NCBI RefSeq assembly: GCF_000172155.1
Contig: NZ_ABIZ01000001.1
Span: 1,736,001-1,800,000, forward strand
From: Verrucomicrobium spinosum DSM 4136 = JCM 18804
GTDB taxonomy: Bacteria > Verrucomicrobiota > Verrucomicrobiia > Verrucomicrobiales > Verrucomicrobiaceae
DNA length: 64,000 nucleotides
Direction: 5' to 3'
Every line of letters starts with the position of its first letter. Position 1 is the first letter of the stretch. A model generated the notes under the pieces. That model was not told where the DNA came from. It worked only from the letters and a program-made list of their open reading frames with translations, and did no database searches. A program made the translations under genes and the position numbers. Shown here one piece after another: positions 45,820 through 53,250 of this stretch.

Positions 45820-47214
45820 ATGTCTCGCATACTCATTATAGAAGATGAAGCCGCACTGGCTTCCGCCATCGGGCAGTTGACTCGCCGCATGGGATTTGAG
45901 CCATTGCTGGCTGCCTCCGCCGCGCAGGGGTTGGAGCAGTTGCGACGCCGTCGTCCCGACCTGGTGGTGCTGGACATCGGGCTGCCGGATCGCAGCGGTC
46001 TGGAGGTGTTGCAGGAGATCCGGAGCATCGATGCGGATCTGCCCGTGCTCATCATCACCGCCCACGGGCATCTGCAGAATGCCGTGGAGGCGAAAAAGCG
46101 GGGTGCCTCAGGTTATTTGGTAAAACCCCTGGACCTTCGCGAGCTGGAAAAGTCTCTGCAGGTGCTCCTTCAGTCCCAGGGGGATGGAGCCGTGGCGGCC
46201 GCGGTCCCGGACGCCTCCTCAGATTCCGCGTTGCTGATTGGCAGTGCTCCGGCCATGCAGCCGGCCTTTGCCGCCATCGCGCATGCGACCACCTCAGACG
46301 CCCCGGTGCTCATCACCGGTCCCACCGGCATCGGCAAGTCGCTGGCGGCCCGCGTCATCCATCTGCACAGCCGCCGCCATGCCGGGCCCTTTGTCACGCT
46401 CTCGTGTGCCAGCCTTCCGGAGAATCTGCTGGAGAGCGAGGTCTTCGGTCATGAGAAGGGCGCCTTCACCGGAGCGCTCGCCACCAAGGCGGGCCACATT
46501 GAGCGCGCTGCGGGCGGGACCTTGTTTCTGGATGAGATCGGTGAGCTCTCTCCCGCGCTGCAGGTAAAGCTGCTCCGTTTTGTGGAGGAAAAGGTCTTCT
46601 CCCGCGTGGGGGGGCGGGAGGACCTGAAGGTGGACCTGCGCATCATCGCCGCCACCAACCAGGACCTGGCGCAGGCGGCGGCCGAGAAAAGGTTTCGTGA
46701 AGACCTCTTGTACCGCCTGCGGGTGTTGGAGGTGCACTTGCCCCCGTTGCGGGAGCGTCTGAGTGACATTCCCGGTCTCTGCTCCTACCTCCTCGCCTCC
46801 GTCGCCGGTGACCGGAAGCTGGCGGTATCTGAAGAGGCACTCAGCGTCCTCCTTCGTCACGACTGGCCGGGCAACGTCAGGGAACTGCGGAATGTCATTG
46901 AGCATGCCGCCGCCGTGTGCACCGGCCCTCTCATCCTGCCCACCCATCTCCCCAGGGATGTGGTGAGCTCCCCTGCGGGGGAGACCTCCGGCTTCATCAG
47001 CGGGCTGGATGCCGCGCTCCACGAGTGGATTGAGGCCAGGCTTCGTGAAGGGATGAAGTACGACGCCCTGCATGAGGAGCTGGAATCGCGACTTTTGGCA
47101 GCGCTCTTGCCCCGGTTTGAGAATAAACCGACGGTTTTGGCCCGAGAAATGGACATGAACCGCGCCACGCTCCGCAAAAAACTGCGCGACCCAAGCAGTA
47201 TGGAGGAAAACTAA
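45820..47214 (+). CDS. Sigma-54-dependent response regulator (NtrC family)
   Basis: A 464-residue activator. Receiver domain with acidic pair IIEDEA and phospho-acceptor Asp in LVVLDIGLPDRSG, then Thr (IITAHG) and Lys (YLVKPL). The AAA+ domain has Walker A GPTGIGKS, the sigma-54 contact loop EKGAFTGA, Walker B GGTLFLDEIGEL and the arginine-finger region; a Fis-type HTH closes it (KPTVLAREMDMNRATLRKKL). All parts look functional. Partner of the upstream kinase. The genes it turns on are not shown by sequence; I did not find a clear -24/-12 promoter in the nearby gaps. Confidence 0.94.
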   Translation: MSRILIIEDEAALASAIGQLTRRMGFEPLLAASAAQGLEQLRRRRPDLVVLDIGLPDRSGLEVLQEIRSIDADLPVLIITAHGHLQNAVEAKKRGASGYLVKPLDLRELEKSLQVLLQSQGDGAVAAAVPDASSDSALLIGSAPAMQPAFAAIAHATTSDAPVLITGPTGIGKSLAARVIHLHSRRHAGPFVTLSCASLPENLLESEVFGHEKGAFTGALATKAGHIERAAGGTLFLDEIGELSPALQVKLLRFVEEKVFSRVGGREDLKVDLRIIAATNQDLAQAAAEKRFREDLLYRLRVLEVHLPPLRERLSDIPGLCSYLLASVAGDRKLAVSEEALSVLLRHDWPGNVRELRNVIEHAAAVCTGPLILPTHLPRDVVSSPAGETSGFISGLDAALHEWIEARLREGMKYDALHEELESRLLAALLPRFENKPTVLAREMDMNRATLRKKLRDPSSMEEN

Positions 47215-47346
47215 CGAAAAAGTTAATCAAGAAACAAAGAAGAGGCGGCTGCGGGTCGTTTCAGATGCGTAGTCGTACCGATGTCTCGTGGGATCTCTTC
47301 ACCCTGATGGTGAAAAGGTCGCTCAAGACCTCGTTTTGTGGTCCGA

Positions 47347-47376
47347 TTGCCGGACATTCCGTCAAAAAACTAAACA
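47347..47376 (+). promoter_or_regulatory. Candidate promoter of the rhodanese gene
   Basis: TTGCCG at 47347-47352 and TAAACA at 47371-47376 are separated by 18 bp and lie ~20 bp before the start codon in an AT-richer gap. Weak match to a sigma-70 type promoter; no -24/-12 sigma-54 motif was found here. Confidence 0.25.
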
Positions 47377-47394
47377 TAACCTGCATCAGATATC

Positions 47395-47778
47395 ATGAAG
47401 AAAGCACTCGCATTCCTTGCCGCAGCATTCCTCGCCATCCCAGCCGTATTCGCTGGTGAGTATCCCGATATCAGCATCGAGGACCTGAAGAAGGCCATCT
47501 CTGAGAAGAAGGTGACAGTCATCGACGTGAACGGCAGCAAGTCCTATGAAAAGGGCCACATCCCCGGGGCGATCGACTACACCGCCAACAAGGAGGCCCT
47601 TGCCTCCAAGCTTCCTGCTGACAAAGGCTCCCTTGTCGTGGCCTATTGTGGTGGCCCTACCTGCAGCGCCTACGCCAAGGCTGCTACGGCTGCCAAGGAG
47701 CTCGGCTACACCAACGTGAAGCACCTCTCCGCTGGCATCTCCGGCTGGCTCCAGGCGGGTGAGAAGACTGAGAAGTAA
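47395..47778 (+). CDS. Exported rhodanese-like protein
   Basis: A 127-residue secreted single-domain rhodanese. Signal peptide MKKALAFLAAAFLAIPAVFA precedes the fold: VTVIDVNGSKSYEKGHIPGA, then the active-site loop with Cys in VVAYCGGPTCSAYA, and LSAGISGWLQAG. Rhodaneses carry a persulfide on the active Cys and transfer sulfur or report on sulfur/metal status. It is followed by a terminator-like hairpin, then by an exported HMA protein and an exported thioredoxin, suggesting a periplasmic sulfur/metal/redox theme. Confidence 0.9.
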   Translation: MKKALAFLAAAFLAIPAVFAGEYPDISIEDLKKAISEKKVTVIDVNGSKSYEKGHIPGAIDYTANKEALASKLPADKGSLVVAYCGGPTCSAYAKAATAAKELGYTNVKHLSAGISGWLQAGEKTEK

Positions 47779-47794
47779 ATTCTCTTGAATTGGA

Positions 47795-47838
47795 ATGCAG
47801 TCTGGCTTGGATTTTTCCCGGTCAGGCTGCATTTTTTG
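47795..47838 (+). terminator. Rho-independent terminator or attenuator after rhodanese gene
   Basis: The stem ATGCAG-T-CTG / CAG-G-CTGCAT (47795-47804 with 47823-47832) is followed by TTTTTT. It lies between the rhodanese and HMA genes, so these may be partly separate transcripts. Confidence 0.7.
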
Positions 47839-47876
47839 TTTCCCGGTCTGACTTTTCTCTCGTTTCGTTATCTGTC

Positions 47877-48194
47877 ATGAAGCGCCTTCTCTCCGTACTT
47901 CTCGCTGTCGCCGCCCTGCCTCTCTTTGGTGCGGATCCCGCCGCCAAAGGAACCGAGTACACCGCCACCGTGTCCGGCATGGTCTGCGCTTCCTGCAAAG
48001 CCCATGTCACCGAGGCGCTCAAAAAGCTCCCCGGCGTGACCGCAGTGGAAGTGACCAAGGGAGCAGAAGCCAACACCCAGAAGGTCACCTTTGCCGCTCA
48101 GGCCGACAATCTGACCAAGCAAGATGCCGTGAATGCCCTGGGGGAAAGCGCCAGCCGTTACCAGGTGCTAAGCCTCGAAAAGACTGCCAAATAA
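47877..48194 (+). CDS. Exported HMA (heavy-metal-associated) metal-binding protein
   Basis: A 105-residue protein: signal peptide MKRLLSVLLAVAALPLFGA, then a ferredoxin-fold HMA domain with the metal site MVCASCKAHVTEALKKLPGV (C-x2-C). Like MerP/CopZ-type carriers, it should bind a soft metal ion (copper, mercury or zinc), but here in the periplasm. The second Cys pair typical of export ATPases is absent. The ATG at 47877 was chosen for the clean signal; an upstream in-frame frame (47790) lies in terminator sequence. Next gene is an exported thioredoxin. Confidence 0.87.
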   Translation: MKRLLSVLLAVAALPLFGADPAAKGTEYTATVSGMVCASCKAHVTEALKKLPGVTAVEVTKGAEANTQKVTFAAQADNLTKQDAVNALGESASRYQVLSLEKTAK

Positions 48195-48276
48195 GTTTTT
48201 TGGAATATTTCCGACCCTTTGGGAGTCGTAGCTTCAGTGACCCGCGAGGGTCGCCCGTTCAACCACCCTGCCCTCC

Positions 48277-48744
48277 ATGAAAACACTCATCAAATCGTTC
48301 GCCCTCGTTCTTCTCGCTTCTGCAGCCCTGGTTCACGCGGGTGACTTCCCCAAGGGGAGCCCCAAGTTTGAAACCAGCCTCCGGTCCGCCCTGAATGACG
48401 CCAAAAAGAACGGCAAGCCCATTGTGGCGGTGTACTCCGCCGTCTGGTGCGGCCCGTGCCAGGCCATGAAGAACAACGTTTATCCCAGTGATGCGGTGAA
48501 GCCGCTCCATGACAAGTTTAACTGGGCCTACCTGGATGCGGATGACCAGCGCAACGAAAAGGACATGAAGAAGTTTGGCGTGAGTGGCATTCCCCACATT
48601 GAATTTCTCAATGCCGCCGGGGAATCTGTGGGCAAGCAGGTGGGGGGCAACTCGCCAGAAGCCTTCGCCAGCAAGCTCAACGAAGTGCTCACCAAGGCTG
48701 GCACAGCCCCCGCAACGGCGGCCGCTGACAGCGCCAAAAAATAA
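48277..48744 (+). CDS. Exported thioredoxin-fold protein
   Basis: A 155-residue protein with signal peptide (MKTLIKSFALVLLASAALVH) and a thioredoxin fold: the redox site WCGPCQAM, central DADDQRNEKDMKKFGVSG and the cis-Pro loop IPHIEFL. Because it is exported it likely keeps thiols of periplasmic proteins or of metal/sulfur carriers reduced. It follows the HMA gene by 82 bp and ends with a strong terminator, closing the small exported-protein cluster. Confidence 0.9.
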   Translation: MKTLIKSFALVLLASAALVHAGDFPKGSPKFETSLRSALNDAKKNGKPIVAVYSAVWCGPCQAMKNNVYPSDAVKPLHDKFNWAYLDADDQRNEKDMKKFGVSGIPHIEFLNAAGESVGKQVGGNSPEAFASKLNEVLTKAGTAPATAAADSAKK

Positions 48745-48770
48745 CCGGCCACCAGCCCCTTCCATCTCTC

Positions 48771-48808
48771 AAAACCGTGACTTCGCCAGAGCGATGTCAC
48801 GGTTTTTT
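48771..48808 (+). terminator. Rho-independent terminator after thioredoxin gene
   Basis: A perfect 11-bp stem AAAACCGTGAC / GTCACGGTTTT (48771-48781 with 48796-48806) is followed by a T run; it lies 27 bp after the stop. Confidence 0.85.
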
Positions 48809-48898
48809 CACATAGGGGGAGTGGTGGGGCGGTGCCTGCCGGGAATCCCATCTTGCATCACCTGGAAAATGCGGGTAAGTCGCCCCATCGCACAATAG

Positions 48899-50068
48899 AT
48901 GAAAGCCATTCTTGCACTGGAAGACGGACGTTACTTTGAAGGGGAAGCTTTTGGAGCCCCGGTCACACGCACCGGGGAAATCTGCTTTAACACCTCAATG
49001 ACCGGATATCAGGAGGTGCTGACAGACCCGTCCTACCGCGGTCAGATGGTGGCCATGACCTACCCGCTGATCGGCAACTACGGCGTCAACCCGCTGGACA
49101 CAGAGAGCGATCAGCCTCATGTGCGAGGCTTCATCATCGAAGAGCTCTGCGAAATCCCCAGCAACTGGCGCAGCCAGCAGTCCCTGGACGACTACTTGAA
49201 ACACTGGGCGATTCCCGGCATCCAGGGCATCGATACCCGGGCGCTGACCAAGCACCTGCGCACGCGGGGTGCCATGCGTGCCGTCATCACGAGCGAAGTT
49301 TCCTCCGTCGCGGAGGCCGTGGCTCTGGCCCAGGCCAGCCCTTCCATGGAAGGCAGTGACTATGTCAAAGAAGTCTCCACCGTGAATCCCTATCACTGGG
49401 ATGCAGACAACTCCGACAGCTGCCGCTGGGACATTCCGAATCCCAGCCAAGGCACGCTTGGTGGAGAGACGGGAGTTTTCCATCCTCTGGGTGAGACCCG
49501 GCATCGCGTGGTCGCCTATGATTTCGGCATCAAGCGCAACATCCTGCGCCGTCTCCGGCAGGAAGGATTTGAAGTTCAGGTCGTTCCCTCCACCGCCAAG
49601 GCGGAAGACGTGCTTGCGCTCAAGCCAGACGGCGTCTTTCTGAGCAACGGCCCCGGGGATCCGGCGGCCCTGGACTACATTCATGGGGAGATTCGCAAGC
49701 TCATCCCGCACCAGCCCATCTTCGCCATCTGCCTGGGGCATCAGATCCTGGGTCACGCGTTCGGCGGCAAGACCTTTAAGCTCAAGTTTGGGCACCGCGG
49801 CGGCAACCAGCCCGTCAAAGACCTGCGCAGCGGTAAAGTGTCTATCACCAGCCAGAACCACGGCTTCGCGGTGGATGGGGAGTCTCTGCCCTCGAATGTG
49901 GAGGTGACCCACCTCAACCTCAACGACCAGACGGTCGAAGGTCTGCGGCACAAGGAATGGCCCGTGTTCAGCGTCCAGTACCATCCTGAGGCAGCTCCCG
50001 GGCCGAACGACGCGAGCTACTTCTTCCGTGAGTTTGCCACCCTGATCGACCAGACCAAGGGCAAATAA
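48899..50068 (+). CDS. carA: Carbamoyl-phosphate synthase, small (glutaminase) subunit
   Basis: A 389-residue CarA. The N-terminal domain ([36 protein letters not shown]) precedes the class I glutamine amidotransferase domain with the catalytic Cys in [15 protein letters not shown] and His/Glu in [10 protein letters not shown]. It hydrolyses glutamine and delivers ammonia to CarB for pyrimidine and arginine synthesis. The large-subunit gene carB is not adjacent downstream, where an FHA gene follows. Length and motifs are normal. Confidence 0.97.
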   Translation: MKAILALEDGRYFEGEAFGAPVTRTGEICFNTSMTGYQEVLTDPSYRGQMVAMTYPLIGNYGVNPLDTESDQPHVRGFIIEELCEIPSNWRSQQSLDDYLKHWAIPGIQGIDTRALTKHLRTRGAMRAVITSEVSSVAEAVALAQASPSMEGSDYVKEVSTVNPYHWDADNSDSCRWDIPNPSQGTLGGETGVFHPLGETRHRVVAYDFGIKRNILRRLRQEGFEVQVVPSTAKAEDVLALKPDGVFLSNGPGDPAALDYIHGEIRKLIPHQPIFAICLGHQILGHAFGGKTFKLKFGHRGGNQPVKDLRSGKVSITSQNHGFAVDGESLPSNVEVTHLNLNDQTVEGLRHKEWPVFSVQYHPEAAPGPNDASYFFREFATLIDQTKGK

Positions 50069-50099
50069 AGCCCGGTGGGAAGTGCACCCGGAGGGGAAA

Positions 50100-50116
50100 A
50101 GAGCCGGCCCGGCTCT
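50100..50116 (+). terminator. Hairpin after carA
   Basis: AGAGCCG / CGGCTCT with a 3-nt loop, then a pyrimidine-rich but T-poor run; a weak terminator candidate 31 bp after the carA stop. Confidence 0.45.
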
Positions 50117-50273
50117 TCTGCTTTCAAACGTGAGCGTCAGGCGGACTTCGCTTGAGAGGGGGGGCGTGGCAGCCGATGGGGCGGGACGCGACCGGGCACT
50201 GCTGACGTTCGCAGCTTGGATTCACGGTATTGGTCTTGCCTCGGCATTCGCGCCCTGCTAAAAAACTCGCGAT

Positions 50274-50852
50274 ATGCCGAAAATTCAATTCACCACGCCT
50301 GATGGCGGCACCCTGGAGCTGGACCTGACGACTGAACGCGTCCGCGTGGGTCGTGCTGAGGACAACGACTTTGTCATCCCGGACGGTTCCGTCTCCAGCT
50401 ACCATGGTGAGATCATCAACAAGGGTGAGAGCGTCGAACTGCGCGACCTCGGCTCCACGAACGGCACGCATTTTGATGGAGCCCGCGTCGAGCAGGCTGA
50501 AGTAGGCCCTGGGCAGAGCTTTCGTCTGGGCAGTGTCACCGGCTATGTGGAAGGGGAGGCGGTGGCGGAAGCCCCGGCTGGCTACGATGAATCTGCGGCC
50601 CCTGCCTATGAGGAGGAAGCGATGCCGCAAACCGCAGCTGCCCCATCCCGCTCCTGGTCCCAATCTTCTGCGGCCTCCGCCGCTCCTTTGGTCACGGGTC
50701 TGGGCTCCACCCCCTGCCCGACAGGTCAACGCCGTGGATTTGGCCCCAAGGCCAAGCCGAAGAACGGCGGCGGCGGCTTGATGGCCCTCGCTTTTGTGGG
50801 GCTCGCCGCCTGTGGCGCGGCTGTTTTTATGATTCTTAAGATGGGCGCTTGA
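50274..50852 (+). CDS. FHA-domain protein with C-terminal TM anchor
   Basis: A 192-residue protein. The N-terminal FHA phosphopeptide-binding domain is clear: VRVGRAEDNDFVIPDGSVSS, YHGEII, then LRDLGSTNGTHFDGARV (key Arg, Ser, Asn-Gly). A low-complexity Ala/Pro/Glu linker follows, then a single C-terminal TM (LMALAFVGLAACGAAVFMIL). It likely reads Thr-phosphorylated partners at the membrane; no kinase is adjacent. Stands between carA and purA, in the same direction. Confidence 0.85.
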   Translation: MPKIQFTTPDGGTLELDLTTERVRVGRAEDNDFVIPDGSVSSYHGEIINKGESVELRDLGSTNGTHFDGARVEQAEVGPGQSFRLGSVTGYVEGEAVAEAPAGYDESAAPAYEEEAMPQTAAAPSRSWSQSSAASAAPLVTGLGSTPCPTGQRRGFGPKAKPKNGGGGLMALAFVGLAACGAAVFMILKMGA

Positions 50853-50972
50853 TTTTTTCGCGTCCCGGTCAAGGGAATCAGGCTGGCCAATTGGGGTTCA
50901 GACGTGCGCTCTACGGGGTGGACGGGCTGAGCCTTCTTTTTGCCGCTTCCCGTCAGTTCTTACTTTCATCTC

Positions 50973-52247
50973 ATGAGCAATACCATCATCGTCGGCCTCC
51001 AGTGGGGGGACGAAGGCAAAGGAAAAATCGTGGACTATCTTACGGAGCGTAGCGACGTGGTCGCACGCGCCCAGGGTGGCAGCAATGCCGGCCACACGGT
51101 GATCAGCGGTGGCACGAAGTACATCCTGCACCTCATTCCCAGCGGCATCCTCTGGCCGGAGAAGAAGTGCGTGATCGGCAACGGCGTGGTGATTGACCCG
51201 CTCGGCCTGCTCAAGGAGATGGAGAAGCTCCGCTCCCAGGGCGTGCACATTTCCCCGGAGAACTTGCTCATCAGTGAGCATGCGCACCTCACCATGCCCT
51301 ACCACTGCTCTCTGGACAAGGCCCGGGAGGCCCGTCGCGGCGTCAACGCCATCGGCACCACGGGCCGTGGCATCGGACCCACCTATGCCGACAAGATTGA
51401 GCGGCAGGGTCTCCGCGTGACCGATCTTCGCGACCCGGACAAGCTCACCCATGAGATCACCTGGCGCGCCGCCCTGCACAATCAGGAACTGGAGTCCGCC
51501 GGATTTGAAAAGGTGAACGTGGAAGAGGTGGTGGCCCAGATCGTGGCCGCCGCAGAGCTGCTGCGCCCCCACATCGCCAACACGGTGGTTTACCTCAACG
51601 AGGCTCTTGCCGCTGGCAAGATGGTCCTCTTTGAGGGTGCCCAGGGGAGCTACCTCGACATCGACCACGGCACCTATCCCTTTGTCACCTCCTCCAACAC
51701 CACCGCTGGCGGTGCCTGCACCGGCTCCGGCGTGTCCCCGCGCAAGATCGACAAAGTCATTGGCGTGGCCAAAGCCTACACCACCCGCGTCGGCGGCGGT
51801 CCGTTCGTCACGGAAAATGAAGCCATCTCCGACATGCTCCACAACATGGGGCGGGAGTACGGTGCCACCACGGGGCGCGCCCGCCGCTGCGGCTGGCTGG
51901 ATGCCGTGCTGCTGAACTACGCCGTCATGGTGAACGGATGCGATGAAATCGCCATCACGAACCTCGATGGTCTGGATGGCCTGGACGAGATCAAGATCTG
52001 CCGTGCCTACCTCTTGGACGGCAAGGAGATCCATCATCCCCCGGCTACCATTCCTGAGCTGGAGCGTTGTGAGCCGGTTTATGAAACGCACCAGGGCTGG
52101 AAACAGGATCTCAGCGGCCTCACCAACGCCGCCGACCTGCCGCCTCTCGCCAAGACCTATCTCAACCGTCTGGCGGAACTCGCTGGCGCGCGGGTGAGCC
52201 TGCTCGGCATCGGCCCGGCACGTGAACAGACCCTTGTGGTCGATTGA
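50973..52247 (+). CDS. purA: Adenylosuccinate synthetase
   Basis: A 424-residue enzyme. The P-loop-like motif VGLQWGDEGKGKIVDYL, GIGPTYADKIERQG, FEGAQGSYLDIDHGTYPFVT and TGRARRCGWLDAV are all present. It joins IMP and aspartate using GTP in AMP synthesis. Start at 50973 (MSNTIIVG) fits the family; the frame also opens 33 bp earlier. Length normal. Followed by a highly structured gap before uppS. Confidence 0.97.
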   Translation: MSNTIIVGLQWGDEGKGKIVDYLTERSDVVARAQGGSNAGHTVISGGTKYILHLIPSGILWPEKKCVIGNGVVIDPLGLLKEMEKLRSQGVHISPENLLISEHAHLTMPYHCSLDKAREARRGVNAIGTTGRGIGPTYADKIERQGLRVTDLRDPDKLTHEITWRAALHNQELESAGFEKVNVEEVVAQIVAAAELLRPHIANTVVYLNEALAAGKMVLFEGAQGSYLDIDHGTYPFVTSSNTTAGGACTGSGVSPRKIDKVIGVAKAYTTRVGGGPFVTENEAISDMLHNMGREYGATTGRARRCGWLDAVLLNYAVMVNGCDEIAITNLDGLDGLDEIKICRAYLLDGKEIHHPPATIPELERCEPVYETHQGWKQDLSGLTNAADLPPLAKTYLNRLAELAGARVSLLGIGPAREQTLVVD

Positions 52248-52285
52248 TCTGGCCGGGACCAAGGTCAAGCGACCGCCGATGCAAA

Positions 52286-52379
52286 CCCTGAGCCGGGGGT
52301 GCTGGGAAACCAGTCGCCCCGGTACACAGGGGGTGTCGCCCGCCCCAAGCGGAATTTCAAATCGCTTGAACCCTCAGGG
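52286..52379 (+). ncRNA. Candidate structured leader RNA of uppS (no known class)
   Basis: The purA-uppS gap folds into a closed multi-stem form. P1 CCCTGAG / CTCAGGG (52286-52292 with 52373-52379) encloses P2 (CCGGGG / CCCCGG at 52293-52298 and 52317-52322, capped by CTGG-GAAA-CCAG, a GNRA tetraloop), a G/C-rich P3 (near 52329-52346) and P4 AAGCG / CGCTT (52347-52351 with 52363-52367). It ends 26 nt before the uppS start codon. I compared it mentally with the main riboswitch classes and it fits none; no ligand can be proposed. Folding was done by eye. Confidence 0.4.
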
Positions 52380-52405
52380 GTCGTCTATCAGAGTGCGTTC
52401 CTCCC

Positions 52406-53119
52406 ATGCCGGAAGATCTCGTCATCCCCCGCCACGTTGCCATCATCATGGATGGCAACGGCCGTTGGGCCAAGGAGCGGGGCCTGCCGCGCACTGAGGG
52501 GCATCGCCGCGGTGCGGAGTCCGTGCAGGCAGCCGTCGAGTCCTGTGGCGATCTGGGCATTGAGTTTCTCACGCTGTACGCGTTTTCCACCGAGAACTGG
52601 AAACGGCCCAAGAGCGAGGTGGACTCGCTCATGAAAATGCTCGAGCGCTTCCTGAAACAGAAGACGCCGGACATGGTGAAGAAAAATGTGCGCCTTCAGG
52701 CCATCGGTCGGTTGCACGATCTTCCCCAGTCCTGCCAGGACCAGCTTCACAAGTCCATTGAGGTCACTTCCGGCAACACTGGCCTGACTTTGATTTTTGC
52801 CCTCAGCTATGGCTCCCGTGAGGAGATCATTGATGGCATCAAGAGCCTGATCGACAGCGTGGAGAAAGGCCACCTCGACAAGGGGATGATCGATGCGGAA
52901 GTGTTCAGCAAGCATCTGTACACCCGGTACTATCCTGATCCGGATCTGCTCATCCGCACCAGCGGGGAGATGCGTCTCTCCAACTTCCTTCTCTGGCAGC
53001 TTAGCTACACGGAGTTCTACATCACCCAGACGCTCTGGCCTGACTTCCGGCGGGAGCAGTTGGTGGAGGCGGTGAGGGACTTTGGCAGGCGGCAGCGGCG
53101 CTTTGGGGGAGTATCCTGA
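52406..53119 (+). CDS. uppS: Isoprenyl transferase (undecaprenyl diphosphate synthase)
   Basis: A 237-residue cis-prenyltransferase. The substrate motif VAIIMDGNGRWAKERGLPR with the key Asp, GHRRGAE, YAFSTENWKRP, ALSYGSREEI and DLLIRTSGEMRLSNFLLWQ (conserved Arg-Ser region) are present. It builds the C55 lipid carrier for peptidoglycan and other wall polymers. The ATG at 52406 gives the usual short lead. Separated from purA by a structured gap. Confidence 0.96.
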   Translation: MPEDLVIPRHVAIIMDGNGRWAKERGLPRTEGHRRGAESVQAAVESCGDLGIEFLTLYAFSTENWKRPKSEVDSLMKMLERFLKQKTPDMVKKNVRLQAIGRLHDLPQSCQDQLHKSIEVTSGNTGLTLIFALSYGSREEIIDGIKSLIDSVEKGHLDKGMIDAEVFSKHLYTRYYPDPDLLIRTSGEMRLSNFLLWQLSYTEFYITQTLWPDFRREQLVEAVRDFGRRQRRFGGVS

Positions 53120-53126
53120 CCGGCCA

Positions 53127-53144
53127 ACTAGCCAATCGGCTAGT
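53127..53144. repeat. Hairpin after uppS
   Basis: A perfect 7-bp stem (ACTAGCC / GGCTAGT, loop AATC) begins 8 bp after the uppS stop. No T run follows, so its role as terminator is uncertain. Confidence 0.45.
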
Positions 53145-53250
53145 CATCATCAGGTCAGAGTCATTCTGCCTTCGCTTGACACTGCGTCTGCGTTGCAGAA
53201 AGGAACGTAACCTTTGCGCATCTCCTCAATTGTGTGAAAGTGCCTTTCCG

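Noticed and set aside
47215-47394. Sigma-54 promoter before the rhodanese gene
   Set aside because: TGG and TTGC are present near 47338-47350 but their spacing is too short for -24/-12 elements.
52248-52405. Cobalamin, TPP, c-di-AMP or c-di-GMP riboswitch before uppS
   Set aside because: The conserved boxes of these classes are not present; reported only as an unassigned structured candidate.
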